This document shows positions 7,894-15,491 of a stretch of 64,000 nucleotides of DNA, piece by piece (position 1 is the stretch's first letter; every line of letters starts with the position of its first letter). The notes beneath the pieces were generated by a model. The model had not been told where the DNA came from. It searched no databases and was given only the letters and a program-made list of their open reading frames with translations. The position numbers and the translations under genes are program-made. The stretch is from Jeotgalibacillus terrae (GTDB lineage Bacteria; Bacillota; Bacilli; Bacillales; Jeotgalibacillaceae): assembly GCF_016908195.1 (NCBI RefSeq), contig NZ_JAFBDK010000002.1, forward strand, positions 186,001 through 250,000, in the 5' to 3' direction.

Positions 7894-9165
7894 TCAGTAA
7901 TAAAAATTGCCTTCATCTGGATTATATTTAACGACGTACTCATCGTTAGGACCATCCGTATTCAGCTGAATCAGCCACTCCCCTTCTTCATTCATGCCAA
8001 TATCTGTGACACTATAAACTTGTTCCCACTGCTTAAAGTTCAACCGGTAGGATGATTCGATGTGGTTAAGCGCTTCTTCTTTCGTCAGGCTGATCTTAAG
8101 TTCACCGCCATTATAGAACTCAGCTTCATATCCATCCAACTTCCATTGTCCATTCTCTTTTGCGATACTAATTAAATAATTTCCGCTTGAAAAAAGACCA
8201 TTCACCTCTTCATCATATTGAATCGTTATACGGTCTCCGCTATTTTCAATCACACTCTTATGAAACATATTTTGAATTGATGCCGTATATTTGATTCCAT
8301 CACAGTCTCCATATAGCGCACATTCTGAATTAAAAACTTTTTCCAGAACAGGTTCATAGTCAGCTGTCACCAGATCTTTAAAGCCTAACTGGAAATCTTC
8401 ATACGTCTTAGTCTCACTGGAAGAATTAGCTTCCTGAAGGGCGTTCATATAATGATGATGAAACTGTCCATACACTTCACGTACTTTAAGAAATGTTTGA
8501 TCAACGCTTCGTTCAGATTGATTAAGTGAACGTTCAATGAATGCAGCAAGCTGATAACGCGTTACATCTTCTTCCGGGGAAAAAGCGGTTTGGGACGTGC
8601 CAGTTGTGATCTCAGCATCAACCAGTGCATTTATATATGCTGCAGCCCAATGATCAGCAGAAACATCATTGAAGCCGGTTTCCATTTCATTTTCATCATA
8701 TGGTAAGTCAAATGCATTAACGATAATTTTCGCAGCCTGAGCTCGCGTTAAATTTGCCTGCGGATTGAATGTACCATCCTGATACCCGCCAAATATTTCT
8801 TTCTCATCCATGATCGTGACATAATCATGGGCCCAGTTCATTTCGCTTACATCTGTAAATGGACTTAACTTTTGTGTAGCCATTTTCCCACCCAATGATG
8901 CAGTCAGCATTTTTGCTGTCTGTGCCCGTGTTACTTTTTCAAAAGGCTTCATCTCGTAATACATGCCGGAAGAAACCGGGTATCCTGACATAATGTCCAT
9001 ATGAAACACATTCTCCATCGTTCCATAAATAGGGGCATGCTGCTCGATGTCCGAAAAAATACTTTCAAATTGATTGCGTTCTTCTCCAGCAGCAGTTTGT
9101 AATACGCCAATTGACAGAACACCCGCACCAACTAGTGCTGACACATTTTTTGTAAATTGATTCAT
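7894..9165 (-). CDS. SLH-domain surface protein, paralogue 3
   Basis: A 423-residue secreted protein homologous to the two genes downstream. Signal peptide MNQFTKNVSALVGAGVL; three SLH repeats with motifs VTRAQ, LTRAQ and VTRYQ; then a C-terminal domain with cysteines spaced C-x5-C (CALYGDC) where the others have CxxC; terminal VVKYNPDEGNFYY. The ATG at 9165 follows GAGGAGG. It has its own terminator and is separated from paralogue 2 by 374 bases, so it is expressed independently. Confidence 0.8.
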   Translation of the reverse strand: MNQFTKNVSALVGAGVLSIGVLQTAAGEERNQFESIFSDIEQHAPIYGTMENVFHMDIMSGYPVSSGMYYEMKPFEKVTRAQTAKMLTASLGGKMATQKLSPFTDVSEMNWAHDYVTIMDEKEIFGGYQDGTFNPQANLTRAQAAKIIVNAFDLPYDENEMETGFNDVSADHWAAAYINALVDAEITTGTSQTAFSPEEDVTRYQLAAFIERSLNQSERSVDQTFLKVREVYGQFHHHYMNALQEANSSSETKTYEDFQLGFKDLVTADYEPVLEKVFNSECALYGDCDGIKYTASIQNMFHKSVIENSGDRITIQYDEEVNGLFSSGNYLISIAKENGQWKLDGYEAEFYNGGELKISLTKEEALNHIESSYRLNFKQWEQVYSVTDIGMNEEGEWLIQLNTDGPNDEYVVKYNPDEGNFYY

Positions 9166-9518
9166 ATTGTACCTCCTCTATGTATTTAGCAAATCCCATT
9201 GACTAACGCATTTTAAATATGAAATCTTAAATTATTTTTATTTCCTTCCTGTCATGCAATCATAATGTAACATTTTAGTAATAAAAAAGAAATATAAAAC
9301 CCTTTTAAATGTAAATTAGTGATATTCGTCCTTTTATAAATGGATAAAAATACATGAGTTTTGTATTCTGTTCTTCGATAAATGATGACTATACGTCTAT
9401 GATTGAGTGGTACCGCCATTAATTAAAGGGTTACTACGCTCACGGTTTTTTCGCTGGGGGCTGATTACTACCAGCACTGAAGAAAATCAAACACCGTAAT
9501 TAAATCTGCTAAAAAAGA
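9166..9518. other. Intergenic region upstream of SLH paralogue 3
   Basis: AT-rich, presumably with the paralogue 3 promoter. The stretch 9405-9450 has a T-box-like GAGTGGTACCGC and an imperfect inverted repeat, but lacks the rest of a T-box leader. No gene seen. Confidence 0.35.
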
Positions 9519-9546
9519 AAACCGCAGCCATCATCAGCTGCGGTTT
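9519..9546 (-). terminator. Terminator of the RsbR-like gene
   Basis: A 10-bp stem AAACCGCAGC/GCTGCGGTTT, seven bases after the stop codon. The A run at 9511-9516 gives T residues on the minus strand. Confidence 0.8.
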
Positions 9547-9552
9547 CCTGTA

Positions 9553-10407
9553 TTAAATATATTCACTTATCTTCATTTCAAAACCAATTTCTTTTAAAGC
9601 TGATTTTAATGTTGCATATGACGGGATATCTGAGAAATTCAGGCCGAGCTGCACGATCGTCTGTGCCATTTCAGGAGAGATCCCTGAAATTTTCGGTTTT
9701 ACGCCAATTAATTTGAGTGAATCAATGACCTGGAACAATTTGTGTGCAACAAAAGTGTCAACCATTGCAACACCTGAGAGGTCAATGACGAATTCATTTA
9801 CATTCAGTTCAAGGCATTTTGTGAGTGATTCTTCCATAATCAGCTTTGCACGGTGCGTGTCAATGGTTCCGACGAGCGGCAGCACTGCAACGCCGGCATC
9901 AATCGGTACAACCGGCACTGACATTTCGAGCATCTGCTCCTGTGAGGCTTGAAGAGATTTTGTCTGTACTTCTACAAATGGCAGGCAGAAGTAATACACG
10001 ACATCATCCACTGTGCGGTCTAGTACTGACAGAATGTCATAAAGTTTTGCTACTGAAAAACCATATGTAATCGCTTCTTCTTTAATGATGTTCCCAATTG
10101 CGGCGCGGTATTCCGGCACTTCCTTCAACATAGAGTCAAGTGAAATACCCATTTCAGCACAGGCCTTACCTGTTTTCGTCCCCCAGCTTTCAATCCGTTC
10201 CTGACGTTCCTCTTTTGTCATGGACAGAGATTCAGCATAGAGTGTGACGAGTTCAACACGAAATTGAAACAGATCTTCAGAAAATGCTTCAAGTCTTTCA
10301 TATCGTTTATTTTGATTTTCAGTAATGGCATGTGCCAGATCGGTTCGCTGGTCTAAAATTTTATCAGTTAATTGATTCAGGGTTGGTTCAAGACGAGTGT
10401 CGGCCAT
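9553..10407 (-). CDS. RsbR-family stressosome co-antagonist with STAS domain
   Basis: A 284-residue cytoplasmic protein. Residues 1-150 are all-helical, as in RsbR-paralogue sensor domains. The C-terminal STAS domain (about 165-280) has the two threonine motifs that RsbT phosphorylates in RsbR proteins: GTIDTHRAK and SGVAMVDT. Known family members build the stressosome that controls SigB. A SigB-type promoter about 50 bases upstream suggests the gene belongs to the regulon it controls. It is monocistronic, with its own terminator. Which RsbR paralogue it corresponds to cannot be settled by reading. Confidence 0.8.
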   Translation of the reverse strand: MADTRLEPTLNQLTDKILDQRTDLAHAITENQNKRYERLEAFSEDLFQFRVELVTLYAESLSMTKEERQERIESWGTKTGKACAEMGISLDSMLKEVPEYRAAIGNIIKEEAITYGFSVAKLYDILSVLDRTVDDVVYYFCLPFVEVQTKSLQASQEQMLEMSVPVVPIDAGVAVLPLVGTIDTHRAKLIMEESLTKCLELNVNEFVIDLSGVAMVDTFVAHKLFQVIDSLKLIGVKPKISGISPEMAQTIVQLGLNFSDIPSYATLKSALKEIGFEMKISEYI

Positions 10408-10453
10408 AGCGGACCCCTTTCGTACGTATAGAAATGTTGTTAGCTAAATACAT

Positions 10454-10478
10454 TTACCCGTATTTTAAAATGATAAAC
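10454..10478 (-). promoter_or_regulatory. Candidate SigB promoter of the RsbR-like gene
   Basis: On the minus strand GTTTAT (10473-10478), 13 bases, GGGTAA (10454-10459). The general-stress consensus is GTTTAA, 12-15 bases, GGGTAT, so each box differs at its last base only. The position, about 45 bases before the start codon, fits. Confidence 0.6.
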
Positions 10479-10636
10479 ATAAATCTGAATGTTTTTTTAG
10501 TGTAACAGATTAAGGCAGAAATTTGTCGTTTTTTGTCTATATATATTATTTATGTAACAACGCGATTAAGAAACGATGATTTTGTTGAATGGTGGTTTTT
10601 TGCGGCGTAAGATGTTGTCAAAGGGAGGCGTTACGT

Positions 10637-10792
10637 ATGCAGAAAGAAGTTCTTTTCGACCTGAATGAACAGCGATTTTTCATCCAGTCCATGCAGCCTT
10701 CGAATGTACGAAATATGAGCTTTACGGGTCATTCACCCGGCTCGAGAATCGGACAGCCAATTGATTTAAAAAAACTTAAACCGCTTCAATAG
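10637..10792 (+). CDS. Small hypothetical protein, 51 residues
   Basis: ATG at 10637 with AGGGAGGCG ten bases upstream; it reads MQKEVLFDLNEQRFF and ends DLKKLKPLQ. No membrane segment, basic C-terminus. A longer frame starting further upstream has no ribosome binding site. Not recognised. The good ribosome binding site and the close downstream gene, 39 bases away, support it being real. Confidence 0.55.
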   Translation: MQKEVLFDLNEQRFFIQSMQPSNVRNMSFTGHSPGSRIGQPIDLKKLKPLQ

Positions 10793-10831
10793 TCTATGGA
10801 CATCTTAGAGATTTGCAGGAGGTGTGGTTCG

Positions 10832-11023
10832 GTGAAACTTCATAACATAGGTGCAATGATCATTGCCATTTTACTTATTTCTTATATTACTCTGAAGGTG
10901 TTTACTGATATGTTCCAGACATCATTCAGCGAATCATTTTTGATTGAATTTATTTTAATTATCGGATTGATCGGCTCTTTTACTTTTCTTAGCTGGAAGT
11001 CTGAGGAGAACGAGCATTATTAA
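10832..11023 (+). CDS. Small two-helix membrane protein, 63 residues
   Basis: GTG at 10832 preceded by GCAGGAGGTG, reading (M)KLHNIGAMIIAILL. Two membrane segments at about residues 6-25 and 36-55, then a short acidic tail, SEENEHY. It follows the 51-residue protein closely and ends at a strong terminator, so the two form a small operon. Function unknown. Confidence 0.6.
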   Translation: MKLHNIGAMIIAILLISYITLKVFTDMFQTSFSESFLIEFILIIGLIGSFTFLSWKSEENEHY

Positions 11024-11031
11024 TATGTATG

Positions 11032-11062
11032 AAGGCTGAGACGTTGATGTCTCAGCCTTTTT
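11032..11062 (+). terminator. Terminator of the small-protein operon
   Basis: An 11-bp stem AAGGCTGAGAC/GTCTCAGCCTT followed by TTTCTTT, just after the membrane protein gene. Confidence 0.85.
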
Positions 11063-11069
11063 CTTTGGT

Positions 11070-11200
11070 AATCGGTTCACTGCGCTGCAGGGGGCGCTTT
11101 CCGCAGGGCCGGCGGTGAGCCTCCTCGAGCTTCGCTCTGCGGGGTCTCAGCTATCCCGCTAATCGTCCCGGAGTCACCGCCTTCCGCTCCGTTCGCCTCA
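11070..11200 (+). repeat. Dispersed fold-back repeat, copy D
   Basis: Plus orientation with GGCGCTTTCCGC, GGTGAGCCTCCTCG, GCGGGGTCTCAGC and GGAGTCACCGCC. It lies between convergent genes. Confidence 0.85.
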
Positions 11201-11261
11201 GGTGTTATTAATAACCTCATTTATTTAAATTAAAATTCTCTCTGTACACTTCAACAATATA

Positions 11262-11774
11262 TTACGTCGTATGAAGTGGCAGGTCGTGGAGTTTTTTGGG
11301 CAGGAGGACGATTGGGATGTCTTTGATTTCGTCTCCGTAGATGCCTGTCATTTTTTCGTCGAGTCTGGTGAATAGTTCATCAAACCACTGCTGGACTTCT
11401 TCGTCCGCAAACACCTGATCGATGAAAAATTCAATTTCTGTCGCATTATTTTTGCGCTGAAAGGTTTTTACTTCTGAAATCGACTCATGAAGTCCGAGTG
11501 CTTTCAGACGTTTTGTATAAAACTTCAGTACAACTCCGTCAATCTGGTTTTCCTTCATTTTCTGAGGATTCCCTTCATATTTCACCACGGCAATATCCTT
11601 TTCAAATTCGGGATTATCTTCTCTTTCAACCAGATAGTCAGGCAGAGCAAAAATCGCTTCTGTTACATCTTCATCTTTATAAAACTGGTGGTCATCCACC
11701 GTCCATTTGTTATCACGCAGTCTTTTACAGACCTCCATAAACAATACTTTTCCTAATGGGTCGAGCAGCATCAT
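11262..11774 (-). CDS. Hypothetical protein, 170 residues
   Basis: Starts MMLLDPLGKVLFMEVCKRL at the ATG 11772-11774 behind GGGGAGAGG; a longer frame upstream lacks a ribosome binding site. It is soluble and mixed alpha/beta by eye, with charged stretches (EDNPEFEKD, DEKMTGIYGDE) and a proline-rich end. No motif that I can assign. Single gene with a dispersed repeat downstream. The even codon pattern and ribosome binding site argue for a real gene. Confidence 0.6.
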   Translation of the reverse strand: MMLLDPLGKVLFMEVCKRLRDNKWTVDDHQFYKDEDVTEAIFALPDYLVEREDNPEFEKDIAVVKYEGNPQKMKENQIDGVVLKFYTKRLKALGLHESISEVKTFQRKNNATEIEFFIDQVFADEEVQQWFDELFTRLDEKMTGIYGDEIKDIPIVLLPKKLHDLPLHTT

Positions 11775-11920
11775 GCCTCTCCCCTTTCTTTTAAATGTTT
11801 GTTGTACTATGACCGCTTTCACCATTTTTTAAACACTGAATAGCAAAATGGGATTTTGTGCATACTTAAATTGAATCAGTAAACTGAAGAGTAATTATGT
11901 AAATTTTGCGACGTTAACCC

Positions 11921-11973
11921 TGATGAGAAGCGCGAGGCTTAACATCCGCAGAAATCGACAGCCAGCTCATACA
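11921..11973 (-). repeat. Degenerate remnant of the dispersed fold-back repeat
   Basis: Read on the minus strand, GGCTGTCGATTTCTGCGG followed by AAGCCTCGCGCTTCTC resembles the left arm and middle of the family with the rest deleted. It is diverged, hence the low confidence. Confidence 0.45.
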
Positions 11974-12018
11974 GAGCTAAAGAATGAAAAAAATGTTCTT
12001 AATATAGAACAAAAAGTG

Positions 12019-12047
12019 TTGTAATCATCTGATTAAAGAACTATAAT
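12019..12047 (+). promoter_or_regulatory. SigA promoter of the two-wHTH gene
   Basis: TTGTAA (12019-12024), 17 bases, TATAAT (12042-12047), about 40 bases before the start codon. Confidence 0.65.
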
Positions 12048-12089
12048 AAAGGTTAAATAGAGATAAAAAACTTTCAGGAGGCGGTAAAA

Positions 12090-12962
12090 ATGGGTCAGGA
12101 ATCATATCAGCTTAGTGTTCGTTATAAAGACTTTGAGTATGCAGTTGCCGGTGACCGTGAATTTGTGGAAGAGCATGATAAAGTCGTTCAGTCCTACCTT
12201 TCAAAAATGATGAAAGACGATCTGAAGCCTGGCCCTGGCCGCCGCGGTAAGGTACCCGCGACTTTTGAAATCGAAAAGAGTTCGCCGTCAGCACCAAAGC
12301 CGCTCACTCAGTCAGGTTCAGCAGAAAAGCCGGATATTCAAAAATACCTTGAAAAGCTTCCATTACATGCAGAATGGCAGTTCACACTGGCGATGGCTTA
12401 TTACCTGTCTCACTTCAAACAGCAGCCGTCATTTACAGCGAAGATGGTGCGCAAGCAGTTCAGAGAAGCCCGTCATACTGTGCCGAATAATATTCATCTG
12501 AGTGTTCATACGTGTGTGAAGAAAGGTTATCTGCAGGAGGCCGGTCATCAGGAGCTGCAGAAAATCTATGAAGTAACGGAATCCGGCCTGGCTTATATCC
12601 AGACGCTACTTTCCAATATGCCAAAAGAGCAGGATGAAACACGAATAGTTTCTGAGGATACGCCTGATTTCAACTTGGAAAACAACCCTGATCCGCGGGT
12701 GCTTGAACGCGTGGAGGATCAGGCGCTAAGTATTCTTTATATCTATATGAAAGAATTCGATCGTCAGCATATGTCTGCAAAGGAAGTCTACGATGTGCTG
12801 AAGAGTCATTTTGACACGGAACATTCATCAAAAGCAATTCAGATTGCGCTCAGCCGCTCACGCCCGCTTGTTGAAAAAATCAAGCACGAGGGCCAGATGC
12901 ATTACATGCTGACTGAAAATGGGATTGATCATATGGAGACGCTGCTCGGGAATCAGGTGTAG
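12090..12962 (+). CDS. Hypothetical protein with two winged-helix-like modules
   Basis: A 290-residue soluble protein after CAGGAGGCGG. Residues 1-45 form an N-terminal module (YQLSVRYKDFEY, GDREFVEEHDKVV). A Pro/Ser-rich linker at about 48-75 follows. Then come two copies of a helical block that looks like winged helix-turn-helix, about 85-175 and 205-288. Both contain a recognition-helix-like segment (TVPNNIHLSVHTCVKKGYL; SSKAIQIALSRSRPLV) and a wing ending in a TESGL/TENGI pattern. This suggests an internal duplication and nucleic-acid binding; the target is unknown. Monocistronic, with its own promoter and terminator. Confidence 0.6.
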   Translation: MGQESYQLSVRYKDFEYAVAGDREFVEEHDKVVQSYLSKMMKDDLKPGPGRRGKVPATFEIEKSSPSAPKPLTQSGSAEKPDIQKYLEKLPLHAEWQFTLAMAYYLSHFKQQPSFTAKMVRKQFREARHTVPNNIHLSVHTCVKKGYLQEAGHQELQKIYEVTESGLAYIQTLLSNMPKEQDETRIVSEDTPDFNLENNPDPRVLERVEDQALSILYIYMKEFDRQHMSAKEVYDVLKSHFDTEHSSKAIQIALSRSRPLVEKIKHEGQMHYMLTENGIDHMETLLGNQV

Positions 12963-12970
12963 TGTCAGGG

Positions 12971-12995
12971 CCGGGGCTGAGTGTCCCGGTTTTTT
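12971..12995 (+). terminator. Terminator of the two-wHTH gene
   Basis: Stem CCGGG/CCCGG with an extra G-T pair, followed by TTTTTT, nine bases after the stop codon. Confidence 0.7.
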
Positions 12996-13014
12996 GTTGG
13001 TGTTGGTGCAGGAT

Positions 13015-13105
13015 GTTGTGTTTTTTCTTTATTGGGTAGCAATCACCGCTGCTCAGGTAGCTTTCAGGCATTTCTGGTGTCGCATCCGTTTCCTTCACGT
13101 ATCAT
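13015..13105 (+). repeat. 21-base periodic array
   Basis: Anchor words GTTG, GTAG, GTAG and GTCG start at 13015, 13036, 13057 and 13079, with a weaker one near 13100; steps are 21-22. It lies between convergent genes. Units share position-specific bases but are strongly diverged. Confidence 0.5.
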
Positions 13106-13169
13106 TCCACTCACCTTTATGTCTTTATGACATTTAGGGACTGTTTCTCAAAAGCATCCTCACAAATTA

Positions 13170-13206
13170 AAAAAGCATCCCGGAAACAGTTTTCCGGCAC
13201 GCTTTT
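13170..13206 (-). terminator. Terminator of the 13.2-13.8 kb genes
   Basis: A long imperfect hairpin with AAAAAGCATCCCGGAAA pairing to TTTCCGGCACGCTTTT through G-T pairs, and a T run on the minus strand. It touches the stop codon of the small gene upstream. Confidence 0.7.
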
Positions 13207-13346
13207 CAGACTTGCTGTTTCGTATTCATTTGTGAGGCAAGCCATTGCACCATCTGTTGTGGTGTGAGCTGTTCTTTCTCACCTTTTTGGTGTGCTTCTT
13301 TTAAAATTGCTGATAGATTTTCGCTTGTAAGTTGCTCCATTGCCAT
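13206..13346 (-). CDS. Very small helical protein, 46 residues
   Basis: Reads MAMEQLTSENLSAILKEA with a second helix TPQQMVQWLASQ and ends NTKQQV. The ATG at 13344-13346 has GGAG nine bases upstream; an in-frame ATG at 13379, right after the upstream stop codon, would add 11 residues. The helix-turn-helix hook is loosely reminiscent of SinI-type antirepressors (EA..G....E/Q.V..WL), but identity is too low to claim. It sits in a minus-strand group beside an XRE regulator on the other strand. Confidence 0.5.
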   Translation of the reverse strand: MAMEQLTSENLSAILKEAHQKGEKEQLTPQQMVQWLASQMNTKQQV

Positions 13347-13379
13347 GTTAAATCGCTCCATTGTATGTTTTCCAATCAT

Positions 13380-13826
13380 TTACCTGTTTTGCTGCCAGGT
13401 CAAACCGGACCAAATGACTCTTTTCTCACCTGGTAGAATCGGCTTATTTTGATCGCCGGGACGGGAATAATTGAAAGCATAGCTAAGAGCGCTGCTCAAT
13501 GAACGATGGCAATAGTTTTCTGCGTGCGGGAACATCAGGGTAATGGTGTGCGTGCTGGTGTTACATGAAATATGTATATCGAAGGACGATTTTCCGCGAA
13601 GTGTGATCATGATGCCTGTCTGGTGTGGTGCTGTGCGCTGTTTGTAATAATGGCATGATTCGATAAAAATCTTTTTTTCACTATAAAAAAGCTGTTGCAG
13701 CTGCCTGAAAAAATTATAGTGAGGCAGCCGCTCAAAATCCTTTACTGTCTGATAATCGAGAAAGTCTTTCATAATTGTATTGAGATCTTCAGGCAGCTGA
13801 TCAAAGTTAAACGTGTACAAATTCAT
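13380..13826 (-). CDS. Hypothetical protein, 148 residues
   Basis: ATG at 13826 behind TGGAGGG. Soluble protein beginning MNLYTFNFDQLPEDL and rich in aromatic and His residues (HYNFFRQLQQLFY, ESCHYYKQR); strand-rich in the middle (GIMITLRGKSSFDIHI). Not recognised. Its stop codon is directly followed by a possible start of the small downstream gene, so the two are likely co-transcribed and end at the 13170-13206 terminator. Confidence 0.6.
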   Translation of the reverse strand: MNLYTFNFDQLPEDLNTIMKDFLDYQTVKDFERLPHYNFFRQLQQLFYSEKKIFIESCHYYKQRTAPHQTGIMITLRGKSSFDIHISCNTSTHTITLMFPHAENYCHRSLSSALSYAFNYSRPGDQNKPILPGEKRVIWSGLTWQQNR

Positions 13827-13909
13827 AAAACCCTCCAGATGGTAGCAGCTTCTACAAAGGCACTCCGTATCGATGCGGGAGCTGAGATTTTATGAATGAC
13901 CCTTTTTCT

Positions 13910-14047
13910 CTATTTATTGGCTTGCGTGTGTACGAATTGTGTTTCTACCCATTTTAAAAAGTCAATTTCCTCCGGCTTCAATGCACGGGACAGTTTTTCC
14001 TCAAAATCAATACGAGCTTCATGTACCCAATCTTGAAAAGTATCCAC
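13910..14047 (-). CDS. Very small helical protein, 45 residues
   Basis: GTG at 14045-14047 behind TGGAGGAAATGTA; reads (M)DTFQDWVHEARIDFEE, then LKPEEIDFLKWVETQF and ends QANK. The strong ribosome binding site and amphipathic two-helix pattern support a real gene. Function unknown. It is divergent from the XRE regulator, and the shared control region holds an inverted repeat. Confidence 0.6.
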   Translation of the reverse strand: MDTFQDWVHEARIDFEEKLSRALKPEEIDFLKWVETQFVHTQANK

Positions 14048-14116
14048 TTACATTTCCTCCATTTTTCAGAAAATTACTAATTTATTGTATTTTATAATTA
14101 TTTATTATAGCAAATA

Positions 14117-14158
14117 ATCAACGTTTTGTTTATACATTTTTCATAACATATCGTTGAT
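14117..14158. promoter_or_regulatory. Inverted repeat, possible operator of the XRE regulator
   Basis: ATCAACG (14117-14123) and CGTTGAT (14152-14158) are perfect inverted arms around a partly symmetric AT-rich core (GTTTAT, ATAAC). It lies in the divergent control region between the 45-residue protein and the XRE regulator, where autoregulation would be expected. Confidence 0.4.
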
Positions 14159-14224
14159 AAATATTTTTCATTGCCTGCTGACCGATATTGTAAATGTATT
14201 CCGGTCATTAAGTAGGTGAATTCG

Positions 14225-14644
14225 TTGTCTTTAGCTCACATTTTAAAGTATTACCGTGAAGAAGTGCTGCAGATCAGTCAGAAAAATGCTGCCTACCAGC
14301 TGAATATTCAGCCTGCCACCCTTTCAAATTATGAAAGAGGCGTCAGACAGATTCCGATTGATACGCTGCGCAGGATGAAAGATATTTATCATATTGATGA
14401 CGACAAGTTTATGGCGATGGTGCTTTATGAAACGACTGATACTAAAGTAATTAAGGAATCAAGGCTGGAACTTTCAGAAAGAGTAATGAAAGCTGAGGAC
14501 CGTCAGCTGATCGACTTTCTGAGAACCTACCCGGCCCTGCTTGACGAATTACGTACTCTTTCCCAGATGCCTTCAGCAAAGCAGGCGAATAAGATTGAAA
14601 TGCTGATGCAATTGCTGAGAGTTGTGAAGAAGAATGGATATTAA
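14225..14644 (+). CDS. XRE-family transcriptional regulator
   Basis: A 139-residue protein. An N-terminal Cro/C1-type helix-turn-helix covers about residues 5-62 (ISQKNAAYQLNIQPATLSNYERGVRQIP), followed by a helical C-terminal domain of about 70 residues of unknown role. The TTG at 14225 is preferred because GTAGGTGA lies six bases upstream; a GTG at 14216 overlaps that site. Divergent from a 45-residue helical protein and followed by its own terminator. Possible autoregulation through the 14117-14158 inverted repeat. Confidence 0.75.
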   Translation: MSLAHILKYYREEVLQISQKNAAYQLNIQPATLSNYERGVRQIPIDTLRRMKDIYHIDDDKFMAMVLYETTDTKVIKESRLELSERVMKAEDRQLIDFLRTYPALLDELRTLSQMPSAKQANKIEMLMQLLRVVKKNGY

Positions 14645-14684
14645 AAGAAGCTGCAGGTCTTTATTGACCGGCAGCTTCTTTTAT
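14643..14684 (+). terminator. Terminator of the XRE regulator
   Basis: A 12-bp stem AAAAGAAGCTGC/GCAGCTTCTTTT around a CAG-rich loop, directly after the stop codon. Confidence 0.8.
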
Positions 14685-14749
14685 GTAGTTCTATGGTCCC
14701 TTTCATTTTTCTCACTATTCCAACATTTAATTTCAAATTACTTCAAGCA

Positions 14750-14778
14750 GTGACAAGATCAGTGTTTTTCTTTACAAT
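14750..14778 (+). promoter_or_regulatory. Probable SigA promoter of the membrane protein/adaptor operon
   Basis: GTGACA (14750-14755), 17 bases, TACAAT (14773-14778), about 32 bases before the start codon. Confidence 0.5.
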
Positions 14779-14810
14779 AGAGAAAGCGATTATTTTTGGG
14801 AGGTTTGAAG

Positions 14811-15476
14811 ATGCGTTACGGCTTACGCGAGGGTCTTAAAAGCCCTGGCAGAATGATAGATTTCGTGTTGGGCAGCGATGCTGTTTTACATATAAAACGT
14901 TATATTGCAGCTGCTTTTATAGTGGCACTGGTGATTTTCGGCTTTGGTGCTGTGATTGGTATGGGCACCCAGGAATGGGCCGGGAATTTTGTTTTATTTT
15001 ATGGACTTGAATATGATCTGCAGCGATTTTACTTCTTACTGGGCAGACTTGCGCAGGGGTTATTGTATGTGAGTATTGTGCTATTTTTGCCGGCACTTTT
15101 TTACTGGCTGATGGCAAAACAGTTCACTTTCAGGCAGATGCTAGCACTGTCGTTGTTCCCGGTTTTCATACTCCTGCTTGAACAGCTGAGCTATATTGTG
15201 CTGATCGTGTGGCAGGGAATTGACTGGTACTCTTCCCCGTTTTCATGGGGTGTGATCGGGCAGTTGTTCATTGAGCAGGCATGGCTTGTATACTTCCTGG
15301 GCGCAATTTCCCTTTTCAAATTCTGGGTAATCTATTGGCAGTTTACGGTGCTGCGTTCAATCACTACATTAAAATGGTGGGCAGCATTTTTAATTATTCT
15401 CGGGTTAAACATTTTATTCTGGGCTGCAACCGCTGCGCTTGAATATCTCCCGTTCTATCAGTATTTATTTCTATAA
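14811..15476 (+). CDS. Multi-pass membrane protein (Yip1-like)
   Basis: A 221-residue protein from the ATG at 14811, seven bases after GGGAGG. It has about five hydrophobic spans (near residues 30-52, 82-105, 115-137, 155-175 and 190-215) and a basic N-terminus, MRYGLREGLKSPG. The shape resembles Yip1/YIF1-type membrane proteins found beside efflux adaptors in Bacillales. It is followed 15 bases later by an HlyD-like adaptor, so the two probably act together at the membrane. No enzymatic motif seen. Confidence 0.6.
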   Translation: MRYGLREGLKSPGRMIDFVLGSDAVLHIKRYIAAAFIVALVIFGFGAVIGMGTQEWAGNFVLFYGLEYDLQRFYFLLGRLAQGLLYVSIVLFLPALFYWLMAKQFTFRQMLALSLFPVFILLLEQLSYIVLIVWQGIDWYSSPFSWGVIGQLFIEQAWLVYFLGAISLFKFWVIYWQFTVLRSITTLKWWAAFLIILGLNILFWAATAALEYLPFYQYLFL

Positions 15477-15491
15477 AGGAGCTGGCATAAA

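Noticed and set aside
9405-9450. T-box-like GAGTGGTACCGC upstream of SLH paralogue 3
   Set aside because: Only the short core resembles a T-box. There is no upstream specifier stem-loop and no matching terminator/antiterminator, and the downstream gene is not an aminoacylation or amino-acid gene.
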